Positions 1-10,182 of a stretch of DNA of 64,000 nucleotides are shown in pieces. Below the pieces are notes generated by a model, which ran no database searches, was not told the DNA's origin, and saw only the letters and a list, made by a program, of their open reading frames with translations. The translations under genes and the position numbers were made by a program. Origin of the DNA: Peronospora farinosa (Eukaryota; Oomycota; Peronosporomycetes; Peronosporales; Peronosporaceae); NCBI GenBank assembly GCA_947646735.1, contig CANTFK010000285.1, positions 1 through 64,000 of the forward strand, read 5' to 3'. Positions within the stretch are counted from its first letter, which is position 1. Each line of letters opens with the position of its first letter.

Positions 1-413
1 CAATTATCCTCAGCGCTCCCGCAGCAATCGTAGCGTCGCCAATTAACATGAAGACTACACGGGTGAAGCTGTCGTCTCCGTAGCTTCATCTACCGTGCAG
101 GAGTAGACATTGCTAAGACTCTTCTGCTCTTCTTTCTACTTGTCGACGCATTTTTGGATATAAGCAGATCGAGAAAGAACATGACATTGGATGTTATGTT
201 CTTTTTCGACTCTATTGTTGTGATTCGCATGCCAAGTATGTGAATCACAATAAGAAAATGACAATAGTATCGACATTGCTTATTTAAACGCGCCGCAGCC
301 GTGCTGAAGCATCAAAAGCAATAAAAAGTTAATTGGAATGTCTGCTACTGTAATTTATTAGTTTTTACAGGCTAGAGCTTTTGAATTACCCAGCATAATT
401 TTTAAATCTAAAA
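1..413. other. Upstream non-coding region with hairpin cluster
   Basis: No gene is seen. Three inverted repeats follow each other. Arms at 58-70 and 82-97 pair around TGAAGCT/AGCTTCA and CACGG/CCGTG. Arms at 170-182 and 196-208 pair over 13 bp with one mismatch. Arms at 218-226 and 242-250 (TTGTGATTC/GAATCACAA) are perfect. The style matches the hairpin-train LTRs seen at 31.7 kb and 61 kb, so this may be the end of such an LTR cut by the window edge. That link is inference. The last 150 bases hold the promoter of the next gene, with no motif I can name. Confidence 0.5.
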
Positions 414-1234
414 ATGGCACCTCCTACTCATCGCTCGGCGCCCAAGCGTCTATCATTGTCTCCGCCTTTATGGAAAGACCAACTCCGCCAGCGATGTCTA
501 CAGCGCCTTAAGCGAGATCGGGTACAGCTGCTGGCCAAGTTACGACATCCAGACGCCTGCACGAGTGTCTCGGAGGAGATGCAGCGGCTCGTTGCTCACG
601 AGCAGAACGTTTCGTCCTGTGCATCAGTGGACGATCTACTGCTACTGGGGAAAATGAGAGAAAGTGACTATTTGGAGATTGTTCATGCACTGGAGGACGC
701 ATTGCGACAAGACGAAGAGGAGGAGGAGCTGCAACACATGACTGACCTGGAAAACGCCGAGCTAGAGGCCATGCTGGCTGGAATGGACCTCAGGGACGAG
801 CTGCAGGAGCAGCAGCAGTCAAATGTATATCGTGAATGTGGAAAGATGCAGGAGGTTGTGACCCAGGACATCTCGGTGTTGTGTCCTTATTGCAGAGCTG
901 GCTACCTGAGAGAGGAGACGCTTGATGTGACGACAGTTCCCTTCATCGCATGTAATTGCGGCTTTACTTTTCACGTTCAGTACGTGTATCACGGCGTGTT
1001 AGAAGACTTTCAGGAAAAAATCGTCAATGCCTTTATGACACATCGGTGAGAAAGAGTTGGGTTTTGTGTGCTGTAGTCTAAAACTGACTGGGAGAGTTTC
1101 CTTTGTTTTTCTTCCACAGGAACTTGTGCTTCGCCGATCCAGTTTTCGAGAAGAAGGAAAAAGTGTCACTGGAAGAAGCGGACGCCCTTTGCATAAAGTG
1201 CGCGCACTGCGGCTGTGACGACATCCTGTCATAA
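414..1234 (+). CDS. RPAIN: RPA-interacting protein homologue (two exons)
   Basis: Exons 414-1045 and 1120-1234 are joined across a 74-bp intron (GTGAG...CCACAG), giving about 248 residues. The N-terminus is basic (KRLSLSPPLWKDQLRQRC...), the middle is an acidic helical stretch around residues 100-135, and the C-terminus carries a Cys-rich zinc region: CPYC near residue 160, CNCG near 180, and CIKCAHCGC near the end. The second exon supplies the last Cys pairs, which supports the intron. This layout is that of RPA-interacting proteins, which carry replication protein A into the nucleus. Function is by family only. The neighbour TMEM128-like gene is convergent, its stop lying about 120 bp downstream. 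Confidence 0.82.
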
Positions 1235-1354
1235 AGCTTTTGTTGCTGCTGCTCCCGTTCCTGGTCGCTGTCTCCTTTTATTTATTCCTTAGTTACTTTA
1301 CATACCGCAACAAGGATACGTGCCGTCTCGCTGAGCTGCGTGCCGCTTTTTCTC

Positions 1355-1919
1355 CTAAATGGACGGTAGGAAGTGTGTCGTCATGAGCGCTCCGATGAGC
1401 AGTAGCCCCAGCAGCCCTGGCGTGAGCAGCCCCCAGACCGGCCACAAGGCGCAGATGTAGCATGACGCGGCCACTGATTCCATGATGGTCGCCGCAGAGA
1501 TTATTTTAGGGCAGTAGATGCTCCTCTTGAGCTGGATGCGTTTAATACAAGGCAAGTAGATAACCAGATACGCTATGATGCAGATGGTGACTCCCGTGCA
1601 GATCAGCGCTACCTGAAAGAACCCACTGTAGTATACATTACAAATTAGCAGCAACCTTTTCCAATGTTTCTGCTTAAGTGAAGCTGCAGCACCGTTTGAC
1701 GCGCAAGTCCGTGTAAACGACGCGGAAGAAATTGGTCCCGTAAGCTACGAGTCCTGCGACCGCCATCCACAGACAAGCGTTAAGTCGCATTTTCCACAGC
1801 GTTGGTCGCTGCGACCGACTATCGCATTGCTGCTGCTCGCTGTCACTATCACTGTCATTGCCATCGCTCTCGTGGTGATGCGCAGAAGGCGCCACGCGCT
1901 GATACGGTCGGCCAGCCAT
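1355..1919 (-). CDS. TMEM128: TMEM128-like four-helix membrane protein (two exons)
   Basis: Minus strand, exons 1919-1693 and 1625-1355, with an inferred 67-bp intron (1692-1626, GTGCTG...CTACAG) that joins the frames exactly. An acidic, Ser/Asp-rich cytosolic N-terminus (about residues 15-30) is followed by hydrophobic segments starting LNACLWMAVAGLVAYGTNFF, then VALICTGVTICIIAYLVIYL, and two more near the C-terminus. The segment ICALWPVWGLLTPGLL matches the conserved ALWxVWxxxTPxLL signature of TMEM128 proteins. The role of TMEM128 is not established; ER membrane location is likely by homology. The intron donor is weak, so the exact junction is less sure than the gene. Confidence 0.75.
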
Positions 1920-2295
1920 ATTCGGTCGTACTTAGTCGAACTACCATATAATTGCTAGCAAATAATATCGCCTGAATGCTATCATTATCTATTCAGACTA
2001 CAGCAAAGAAAGGGTCGCTACATCGAGTCTCGTAACGATCATTGTCATTACAGTTTTCGACAATGCCGACATCGACAACATCCTTGTCAACCAAAATTGG
2101 CATCTGGCTGGTCCTTGGGTTTGGTGCAGCACAATTCTGGCAGTTGTAGCAACGAATCGAGTGACGTCAAGCACCGAGAAACCAGTACTAAATGGTTCAT
2201 CCTATGTATAAGTGTTGTGTGAATATGGACTCGTTAATAGTCGTACCGTCAAAGCCGTATCGACGATGCTTCAACTACTAGCGGCTCACAATTTA
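1920..2295. other. Intergenic, no gene seen
   Basis: This stretch separates the 5' end of the TMEM128-like gene from the 3' end of the DEPDC5-like gene. It should hold the promoter of the former and the terminator of the latter. I see no repeat, RNA gene or conserved coding frame in it. Confidence 0.5.
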
Positions 2296-5200
2296 CTAAC
2301 GACAATCACCACATTGCGACTCAATAGTAGTGCAAACCTCTTGAAACAACGCCTCGGTGGCAGCCTTATTAGTAGCACCATCGACCTTGCGGTCATAGTC
2401 GTAGCCGGGGATCCAAATGAGTCCGTCGTGAATAATCCGGACCGACACAGGTACACGACGGTGAATGAACTGCTTATAACCGCGTTGTTGCCAGCGCTCT
2501 AGCAGTAATTGAGCGTTGGTCGAAGGAGAACGGCGATGACCACGCATACTGACCCTCGGTTTGGCAGCCGAGATTTCTTGCTCAATGCGAAGTCCGTAGC
2601 CTATACCACTGCCGTCCGCAATTTGTTCGTCGTCCGGCACAAAATCTAGCGTTTGAGTTAGTGTGGCAACGAAAGATTTCGATATCTGGATGGGAAGTGG
2701 TAAGAAGACGGACGCTATGAGAGGGTGAATTTGCACGCACGAGACACTGGAGTACTCTGGCACACGGCGTAAATCCAAGCCCGATTGTTTGGCTCGCCGC
2801 CGTACAGCTCCTACAAATTCGTCTGCTGCAATTCCACTGCAAGCTAACCACCGCACATCCAGGTGAAAACAGCGCGAGATGTCCATCGTTTCTTCCAGCT
2901 GGATCATGACCCATTCAGTTCTCGAATCCTCCAGTTTTGAGGCAGATGACAATGAAACGGCCAAGGATGACGCTTTACAAACAATTTTAAAGCTTAGCAT
3001 GCGATTCTCACATAGCGATGGGCCCTCATCAGTTTCTCGTGTAGCCCCTGGACGTTCCAATACCATATTAATACTGATATTATTAAACTCACCAAATTCC
3101 GATGGAGCGACACGAGATTGCAAAAATTCAATGAACTTGGTAAACTTCGTTGCGTATGCTGTCGAGGAATTATTGGCGACATCACTGCTAGAATCTGTAA
3201 AAACTGGGGGTACAATAGCAAACCGAATTCGGCGGCATTTCATTGTATCTGCCATATCATCAAGATAGCCGCAGAGCAAGTTGTCCAGGGCATTCCAGTT
3301 ATCCTCCGGTCGCGGGTAGCGGTGAAATGTTTGCTGATGCGGTTGAAACGATTGAGTGAGTTCAACCCAAAGCGAGTAATTGTAGGAAGTGGAGGCAACT
3401 TTGGGATCATGTGGTTCACGCTGGACAAACCTCTTTACTTCGACCGTTTGCCGCTCTGCATCGTAAATGAGCTGGTGGATTCGATGCCCCATGCTCAAAT
3501 GATACAATCTTCGCCGATTCTTAGAAGATGGTTCAATACCCATTAGCGACGCAGTCGAGTCGCAGGTGGACACGAGTTGAAAATCGCGGGCTAGCCGTTG
3601 GCAGATCATCTCGGCCAAGAGTTCGTCGTGATTCCGGTAGCGAGGTACGCTTTCAATTGCTGGTGTTTGCATTGCTGTCGTAGGAATCGTCAGTGTATAA
3701 AATGCTTCCGAGTAGCTCTGGCGTAGCTCATGCGGGGACGGGATATGGTCAGTCGTCAGCGGAAGTATAGCTGGTGACGTAAGGCTTGTCCAGTTTGGGC
3801 CAAGGAATATCGGTTCGCCAACTTCCGATGTAATGCCTGTAGATATGCGGTGGGCAGAATGAATTGAAGCAGGAAACAAGTGGCTCCATCGCTGTCTGTC
3901 ATTCGATAAACGCTGGGAGCTTTGAGCTTTGGCGTACCGGAAGGGGTTTACAGCTGCCTTCCGCTGATCAATCGGAGTGAGTGCAAGTTCTGAAGTCGAC
4001 ATAGCCTTAAAGCTCAAACTTGCAGGCACCAACCTAAAAAAATTCGAGTGATTCTTGCGTGAACAATTCATAGGAGAGCTTGGGTTGCTGTAATGCCGCT
4101 GGTTGCTCGTCAGCTTATCGGTGTAGCCGTCCTTTCGCGGTTGCGAGAAGAATGCAATGGAGTGACTAGACGTTGATGGCAGCTCTTTGTTCATGGTCGC
4201 ATTACGTGCAAGAGGTCGAAAATTCTCCTCTCGATTTGTTCCTGGGGTGCCATAAAGACTGATATAGCCCCGCCGCTCCACAGAACTCTTAAGAGTTACT
4301 TTCTGAGAGAATGACGGGTTTGCGTCGACACTTGCAATTGAGTGAGGCGGTATCGCGATGCTACGATCCGCTTGATCGAAGTTGGGCCCTTTGTTCGAAA
4401 GATTAAGTTTTAGTGGCGGAATCAGCGTCTGAATCATGCTGTTGCTTTCACCGGTGAGAAAAGAGTTTTCCTTTTGGAAAGTACTAGCGTTACCGCTAAG
4501 GCTGCGCTCTCTCGCGTGTAATGCTTCCTTTCGTACACTGCGAAGAAACCACTCAAGATGGCCATCGCCGGCAATGGTAGCGCTGGTGACATCTTCATGT
4601 TCTTTATGGATTTCATGAGGAACAAAACCATGCCGTCGATCGCAGAAGTTTCCACTGGCGGTACATTTACTGTCTCCCATCCCAGGCGAGAATACACTAT
4701 CATCATACGCCGTGAGTGCGGCTCGCACGTGCAAAGTAGCACCCAGGTTAGTAGGAAATCGTGTTGATGCTAGAAAGGGATCAAAGTCAGGAGATCGGCT
4801 AAATCGCAATTGCTCTGGTGGGGGTGTTGGAGATGCCGGGTTAGGTAGCTCGCTCGTCTCGAATAGTGGCTGATTCTGACTTCCATTTACCTTGTTTGAC
4901 AAGGAAGCTCCGGCGTTGTCGCAAAATTCTCCACTTTCGAGGTCATCATTGCTAGCCTCCTCGTCATGTTTAACATAAGTCGGTATGGCGCTAAGTCCGC
5001 AACTTGATGACGTTTTAAAATCGCTGCGCATCAGGTTTCGCAGCATCACCGGGAATGCTAGTTTCTCTGATGGCGCAGTAATGTCAAACATCCGAAATGA
5101 TGGCAGCGGATTGAATTGCTGGTAACGTTTGAATCGGCAACCGTAAGAATGCCAGACACGGCCTTTATGCTGTTCAGTTGGCTCGTGCGGGTTGGTAATT

Positions 5201-6954
5201 GGCGTGGCAGTTGGGTTAGACGGGCTGAAGTTGTTGCTTGCTCGCCCACAGCTGCAATCGAAATCCAAGAATGTGATGTTAACCCAGTGTGGAACGTCAT
5301 ACGTCAGCTTTTCTATTGATCCACCGGATGGGTCTGCCACGACCGCGGTGTTATTGAGCGTGGCTGAGGCGGGTGGCGGATGGAGAACATCACTGCTAGC
5401 TCTTACCCACACGGGGCTTTTAGGCTGGGATGTCGAAATGAGGCTTGGAATGTCATGGAAGGACGCCGCAGTTTCCGGAGATGTTTTCGGCTCTACACCT
5501 GGAATTTCATTTAAGGAAAGTTTATGCAGGAAGCTTGCCGTCTCGAAAATGGTAGTTTCTGTCTTCAAGGATGACTGGTTGCAGTATATAAACAACGGAA
5601 CCACATGCAACGGTGGCGTCGACAACGATATCATATCCATGCCCACTCCGCTGTCCATCATGCGCTGCTCTGTGATCTCAGCAAGTTTGCTGTTCACGTT
5701 GAAAATGCTGCATCCAGCTGTCATCATAACGATGCCCTGCCCAGTTCGGTTAAGGTCGCGATCCATGTAGTGCTTGTCCAGCACATTCAATGTCACGTTA
5801 ATGGCTTCTAAAATGTTGCCATCTTTAGCTCGAGATGGAACGCCAGAAGGCAACTTTATCCATTTCACGTACTTCTCATTGCTGTCTTCGAAGTCCTCAG
5901 CATTGGCCTTTGCTATTTTACTCACCTCTCTCTTTTGCTTTGGACAACGACATATCTCGTACCGTGCTGGAGAAAACTCTTCTGGCGTACGCCACCGATG
6001 TTTTTCGTAGTAGCTAGCAAACTCTTTCTTGAGTAGTTCCAGCAGTCGACTCCAGTCTGGTCCTGTGTAATTCATGATGACCACCTTGTAGAAGTCCTCG
6101 TAGTACCGACCAGTGAGGGGATCGACGTGGATCGTGGGGCCATATCCTTGAGCCATGTTGACACCTGGTACGTAGCAACCAGGACCAAATCCTTGTCTCC
6201 GAGGGTCCGAAAAGGGTGGCCGTCTCGGATCAAACCCGTCAGGAAACTGGTCCGCGTCATAGTAGCTCCTGGAGAAGGCAATGATAGTGACTGAATGGCT
6301 TACGGAACACTCACTCCACTTGGCAATTAGTACCTGAAGCAGACGATTCAGTAGCTTTTCATAATAAACTTGTCCATCAGGAGCAAATTCCCACATCTCA
6401 GTGCTCATCTGCACTAGCCAAAAGAGGCAACTGGACCTTGAGCGTACGGCAATCTTCGTAGCATCTCCAATGACTCCACAATAAAGTCGTGTGTTACTAG
6501 TTAAAATAGCGTCCACTTGTCCACGTATACCAAGACATTCAACTGTTCTACCTACGTAAACACATTGTCCCAACATTGTAACTTTAAATCTCCAGACGTC
6601 GGCTCGTGATAAAAATTGGTCTTTGAAACTCAGTTCGACAAAGTCTACAGCCACATCTTGTTGTTCGACACGTCGTACAGTCACAGAACGAAAAGCTTCT
6701 AGTCCAAATTGTACTGCAATGTCTCTGGCCACACTCACTTGTACTTTACCTCGTACAGGGGTGAGGGATTTGACTGCCAATACAAGACGTGGGTGTATAC
6801 GTTCCGGCTGTGCGATCTCTACAAGATCATGTAAGTTGATATGCGGAAATGTGTCTGGATTAAGTACCAAGAGCTCTCCATTACGAAACTCGGGTCCATG
6901 TACCACGAGGGACAAGGCGTCACGGTCGCTCGTGTTGCGACGGGTCCGCCACAT
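2296..6954 (-). CDS. DEPDC5: GATOR1 subunit DEPDC5/Iml1-like, no visible DEP domain
   Basis: A single 1552-residue frame without introns. Residues about 110-235 carry the Iml1 family core: SRADVWRFK, the CGVIGDATK segment, the QMSTEMWEF segment and the HSVTIIAFSR segment. Around residues 1105-1250 is the second conserved block (YHLSMGHRIHQLIYD, then NALDNLLCGYLDDM and RIRFAIVPP). From about 1355 comes the C-terminal domain (CFHLDVRWLACSGIAADEF..., ending VRIIHDGLIWIPGYDYD). In known family members this protein is the GAP-containing subunit of GATOR1, which turns off Rag GTPases and so TORC1 at the lysosome/vacuole in amino-acid starvation. The DEP domain normally lies between the last two blocks; here only about 100 low-complexity residues fill that place. 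Residues 350-1000 are long and Ser/Pro-rich. It is divergent from the kinase gene at 7192. Confidence 0.85.
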   Translation of the reverse strand: MWRTRRNTSDRDALSLVVHGPEFRNGELLVLNPDTFPHINLHDLVEIAQPERIHPRLVLAVKSLTPVRGKVQVSVARDIAVQFGLEAFRSVTVRRVEQQDVAVDFVELSFKDQFLSRADVWRFKVTMLGQCVYVGRTVECLGIRGQVDAILTSNTRLYCGVIGDATKIAVRSRSSCLFWLVQMSTEMWEFAPDGQVYYEKLLNRLLQVLIAKWSECSVSHSVTIIAFSRSYYDADQFPDGFDPRRPPFSDPRRQGFGPGCYVPGVNMAQGYGPTIHVDPLTGRYYEDFYKVVIMNYTGPDWSRLLELLKKEFASYYEKHRWRTPEEFSPARYEICRCPKQKREVSKIAKANAEDFEDSNEKYVKWIKLPSGVPSRAKDGNILEAINVTLNVLDKHYMDRDLNRTGQGIVMMTAGCSIFNVNSKLAEITEQRMMDSGVGMDMISLSTPPLHVVPLFIYCNQSSLKTETTIFETASFLHKLSLNEIPGVEPKTSPETAASFHDIPSLISTSQPKSPVWVRASSDVLHPPPASATLNNTAVVADPSGGSIEKLTYDVPHWVNITFLDFDCSCGRASNNFSPSNPTATPITNPHEPTEQHKGRVWHSYGCRFKRYQQFNPLPSFRMFDITAPSEKLAFPVMLRNLMRSDFKTSSSCGLSAIPTYVKHDEEASNDDLESGEFCDNAGASLSNKVNGSQNQPLFETSELPNPASPTPPPEQLRFSRSPDFDPFLASTRFPTNLGATLHVRAALTAYDDSVFSPGMGDSKCTASGNFCDRRHGFVPHEIHKEHEDVTSATIAGDGHLEWFLRSVRKEALHARERSLSGNASTFQKENSFLTGESNSMIQTLIPPLKLNLSNKGPNFDQADRSIAIPPHSIASVDANPSFSQKVTLKSSVERRGYISLYGTPGTNREENFRPLARNATMNKELPSTSSHSIAFFSQPRKDGYTDKLTSNQRHYSNPSSPMNCSRKNHSNFFRLVPASLSFKAMSTSELALTPIDQRKAAVNPFRYAKAQSSQRLSNDRQRWSHLFPASIHSAHRISTGITSEVGEPIFLGPNWTSLTSPAILPLTTDHIPSPHELRQSYSEAFYTLTIPTTAMQTPAIESVPRYRNHDELLAEMICQRLARDFQLVSTCDSTASLMGIEPSSKNRRRLYHLSMGHRIHQLIYDAERQTVEVKRFVQREPHDPKVASTSYNYSLWVELTQSFQPHQQTFHRYPRPEDNWNALDNLLCGYLDDMADTMKCRRIRFAIVPPVFTDSSSDVANNSSTAYATKFTKFIEFLQSRVAPSEFGEFNNISINMVLERPGATRETDEGPSLCENRMLSFKIVCKASSLAVSLSSASKLEDSRTEWVMIQLEETMDISRCFHLDVRWLACSGIAADEFVGAVRRRAKQSGLDLRRVPEYSSVSCVQIHPLIASVFLPLPIQISKSFVATLTQTLDFVPDDEQIADGSGIGYGLRIEQEISAAKPRVSMRGHRRSPSTNAQLLLERWQQRGYKQFIHRRVPVSVRIIHDGLIWIPGYDYDRKVDGATNKAATEALFQEVCTTIESQCGDCR

Positions 6955-7191
6955 CCAAAATCGACTTCAACTAGAAACTTGAGCGCTTATTGGTTGGATA
7001 GAGGAGTGATAGGATTGGCTAAAAAGGAAGTTTTTTACATTTAATTAATCTGTTTTGGAAGACGCTTTTTATGTCCATGGGACATACAAGTCGACTTCAA
7101 CTAAAGCTCGAGCGTTTACTGGTTGAAAAATAAAGCCTTTGGATTGGCTAAAATATAGGCGTTTGCATGTACGTACACTGCCTCCCTCCTC
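6955..7191. promoter_or_regulatory. Bidirectional promoter with duplicated CCAAT-box block
   Basis: The 237-bp gap separates two divergent start codons. A block of about 70 bp occurs twice, at 6961-7031 and 7091-7160. Each copy begins TCGACTTCAACTA, then GAGCGYTTAYTGGTTG, and ends GGATTGGCTAAAA. ATTGG on this strand is CCAAT on the other, so each copy carries one or two inverted CCAAT boxes. NF-Y-type binding is the standard reading of CCAAT boxes; that it acts here on both genes is inference. Confidence 0.55.
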
Positions 7192-10090
7192 ATGAGCTTT
7201 GCTATGGACACGTCGCCTATGAATGCGTCAGCCGAGAGCGACGTGGACCTGATGCACACCATTTTGGGCGAGCATGTGCCACAAAGTGTCATTCTTACGT
7301 GTCTAAATGCCTGCGCCTTTGATGTGAGTGCTGCTCTGAACTGGTACTTTGCAGAGGTGGCATCGTCTCCTGCTGTTGCAATTCAATCTACTGATGTGCC
7401 TCCATCCTCCATCGTTTCGAATATCCAATCGGGTTTAAGTCTTACACTTCATGCACGTGCTGTAGAAGGAATGGTGAGCAAATCGGAGGCTTATTATGCC
7501 ACGCTTACGAAAGGAGACCCGGCTTACGATATGCTCACACCAAGTAATGAAAAGTTTCTGACTATTCGCTTAAGAAAACGAGGATGGCGTACTGGAAAAT
7601 TACTGGGATTACCTTCACCTGCCACTCAGCGACCATTTTTTGCCAATGGAGACGTCGTGACGCTTGAATGCAACGGTCTGTGGCTTAAAGCTAATTCCAT
7701 TAACAAGATGCTGCAATGGAAAGCTCCATCCGAAGACGACCGCAACAAATTTGTGGTCAGAGGTCTTCCACTGGGCAAGAGCTTGGCACCAGGTGACTAT
7801 TTCTTTCTTACGAGCTACAAGTGGAAGGACAAGGAAATCGTGTGCAAAGACGAGCGACCCGTTGGTACCAGCAGCTACAACACAAATGTACATCGATGCT
7901 TCCTTGGGCTTGAGCGTATCAAAACGTATGGCTGCTTACTGTTTTTTCTATTTTTCGTTGTGATACTAATTTTTTTTCTTGCCGCTGGAGGACAGCGCAA
8001 ACCAGCGCTTGTATCTGTACGCAAAACTTACGTCCAATGCAGTCAAGAGTCTGTCGAGACCTGACGATCCGATCGATTTTGGCCACCTAACAATCAGCGT
8101 CATGGGGACACCCATTTCCCCGGGGAGTACTACCCCGCGAGAGCAAGCGCATTCGGTAAGTTATGCTGGTAATGACGAACGGAATACCACCTAATCATGT
8201 TAATCATGATTTACTACTACTTATCTGACGCTCCAGCGACGAACGGACTCGATCTCAGACGAAATTCAGTTTGCGAATGCTAAGATTGAGCAGATGGCGA
8301 ACATTACTGGAACGGACGTGTCTCGAGATCGCCTCGCTAACTTTCTAGACGGTGCTGGCGGGGATGTTCAGGTCGCATTAGAGCACTATTTCATGAGTGT
8401 GTCCACTGCTGCGAGCAGCTCAGCGCCTACACAATGTGTCACATCAGTTTCTAGTGTACCATTACCAACACAGAGTGATGTCGCCGAGTCAGCAGCAGCT
8501 CTCGAGGAGGTCCAGGCTCGTGGTCATGCCGAAGCTCAAGCACACCACGATCGCTGCCCGCTCAGCCAGCTCATTTTGGGTATCCCCTCCATCTCTGAGA
8601 CAGCGTTATCACCAAGCACGGAACCATTGTCGATTACCCCCCCTGAAGCAAAGGCCAAGTATAGAGCTATTGTAGATCCGCCGCGGCCGCCTTCGGTTGA
8701 TGCCACAAGCACTTTGGTTGGAGAGCCGTCGCCCGGCATGCCGCCTCCTGTGCCCTCTTCTTGCCCACTTTCCTTTCCGCCTTCAATCGCTTCGATATCA
8801 AATAGCGGAATGACTACAGTTCCTGTTCCACTATCTGCCGCTGGTGGTGCCCCCGTGCTTCGAATTACTGAGGACGAGGTGTTGTTGGACACCACTGACT
8901 CCTCGAAACACCAGAAGCAAACGGGACAGCGAAGGACTGTGCTCGAACATAAAGGCGATGCAATAGCAGAGGTTGAAAGTGAACGAGCAGAGGCGCTTAC
9001 AATCCAGGATTTTGAAATGCTGAGTGTACTGGGCAAGGGTAGCTTCGGCGCTGTGATGCTTGTTCGCTTTAAGAAGGATGGCCGTGTGTTTGCTCTCAAG
9101 ATCATCAAGAAAAACAACATGGATCAGGCTGATGTTCAAAATGCTATGGAGGAAAGACAGATTTTGCAGCGTATACATCACCCTTACATTTGTGGGCTGG
9201 TCTTCGCCTTTCAGACCAACGAGCGACTTTATCTGGGAATGAAATACTATGCAGCTGGAGATCTCTTTTACCATCTCAACATCAAAGGCCATTTGGGCGT
9301 GAAAGACGCGAAGTTGTACGGAGCAGAACTTGTTCTGGCAATCTCGTATCTTCACGAATTAAACATTCTTTATCGCGACCTCAAGCCTTCGAATGTCATG
9401 ATCGATTCTGAGGGCCACATCGGTGTAGTCGACTTTGGTCTGTCCAAGCAGCACATTTATGGTAGTAACTTTGGAGTCAAGACGCTGTCTGGCACGGCTG
9501 AGTACGTGGCTCCAGAAGCTCTTGCACAATCTGCCGACGGTTCTCGTAACTATGGCAAGGCGTACGATTGGTGGAGTCTGGGTATTGTTATCGTACGTGC
9601 TTGTATTTTTGTGCTACTATACTTTTTTGAATCATTGTTAACTTTTTTTTGGGTTTGTCGCTAAACAATGTAGTACGAAATGCTGGTTGGTGAGTCACCT
9701 TTCTACGAGGAGAACGAGCACAAGATGCTCAGCCGGATTGCATATTCGGACGTAGTATTTCCATCGGACTTTCCACGCGACGCGTACAAATTGGTAAAAG
9801 GGTTGTTGTCCAAGGATCCGAAGCAGCGACTGGGATCAGAGCAAATGGGCGGCGTGGATGCCATCAAAAGCTGTCAGTTCTTTAGGCATATTGAGTGGGA
9901 CAAGTTGCTGCGGCGAGAAGTTAAGGCTCACTGGACTCCAAAGCTTAGTGGTGAGACGGATACAAGATACGTGGACCCAGAATTTATCGACGAGGGTCCG
10001 CCTTCAGCTGCGTACGATCCAAGCGCTACTTCTGGTAACTCTCGTAGCAAACGCTTTAGCCAATTTTCATTCAATTATAGTCTCGGATGA
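7192..10090 (+). CDS. AGC-family protein kinase with two UBA/CUE-like segments (four exons)
   Basis: Exons 7192-7925, 7996-8155, 8237-9592 and 9674-10090 join in frame through introns of 70, 81 and 81 bp and encode 888 residues. Residues about 17-55 and 312-350 look like UBA/CUE three-helix ubiquitin-binding modules (each ends ...ALNWYF or ...ALEHYF). Between them is a beta-rich segment that I cannot name. After a Pro/Ser-rich linker the kinase domain starts near 556: GKGSFG (glycine loop), ALKIIKK (Lys), YRDLKPSN (catalytic loop, about 680), DFGLSK, and the activation loop KTLSGTAEYVAPE. The tail ends in a hydrophobic motif, FSQFSFNYS, typical of AGC kinases. The usual TFCGTPEY is changed to TLSGTAEY, so PDK1-type activation may still apply. 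Substrates are unknown. Confidence 0.85.
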
Positions 10091-10182
10091 GGCGGAGTAT
10101 ACAAACAATTTTTTACGCAACAGCAATTTTGTATCTCTACAGGCCATCTTGCACCTTGCACAAAACAGACTCCTTGGAGTGC

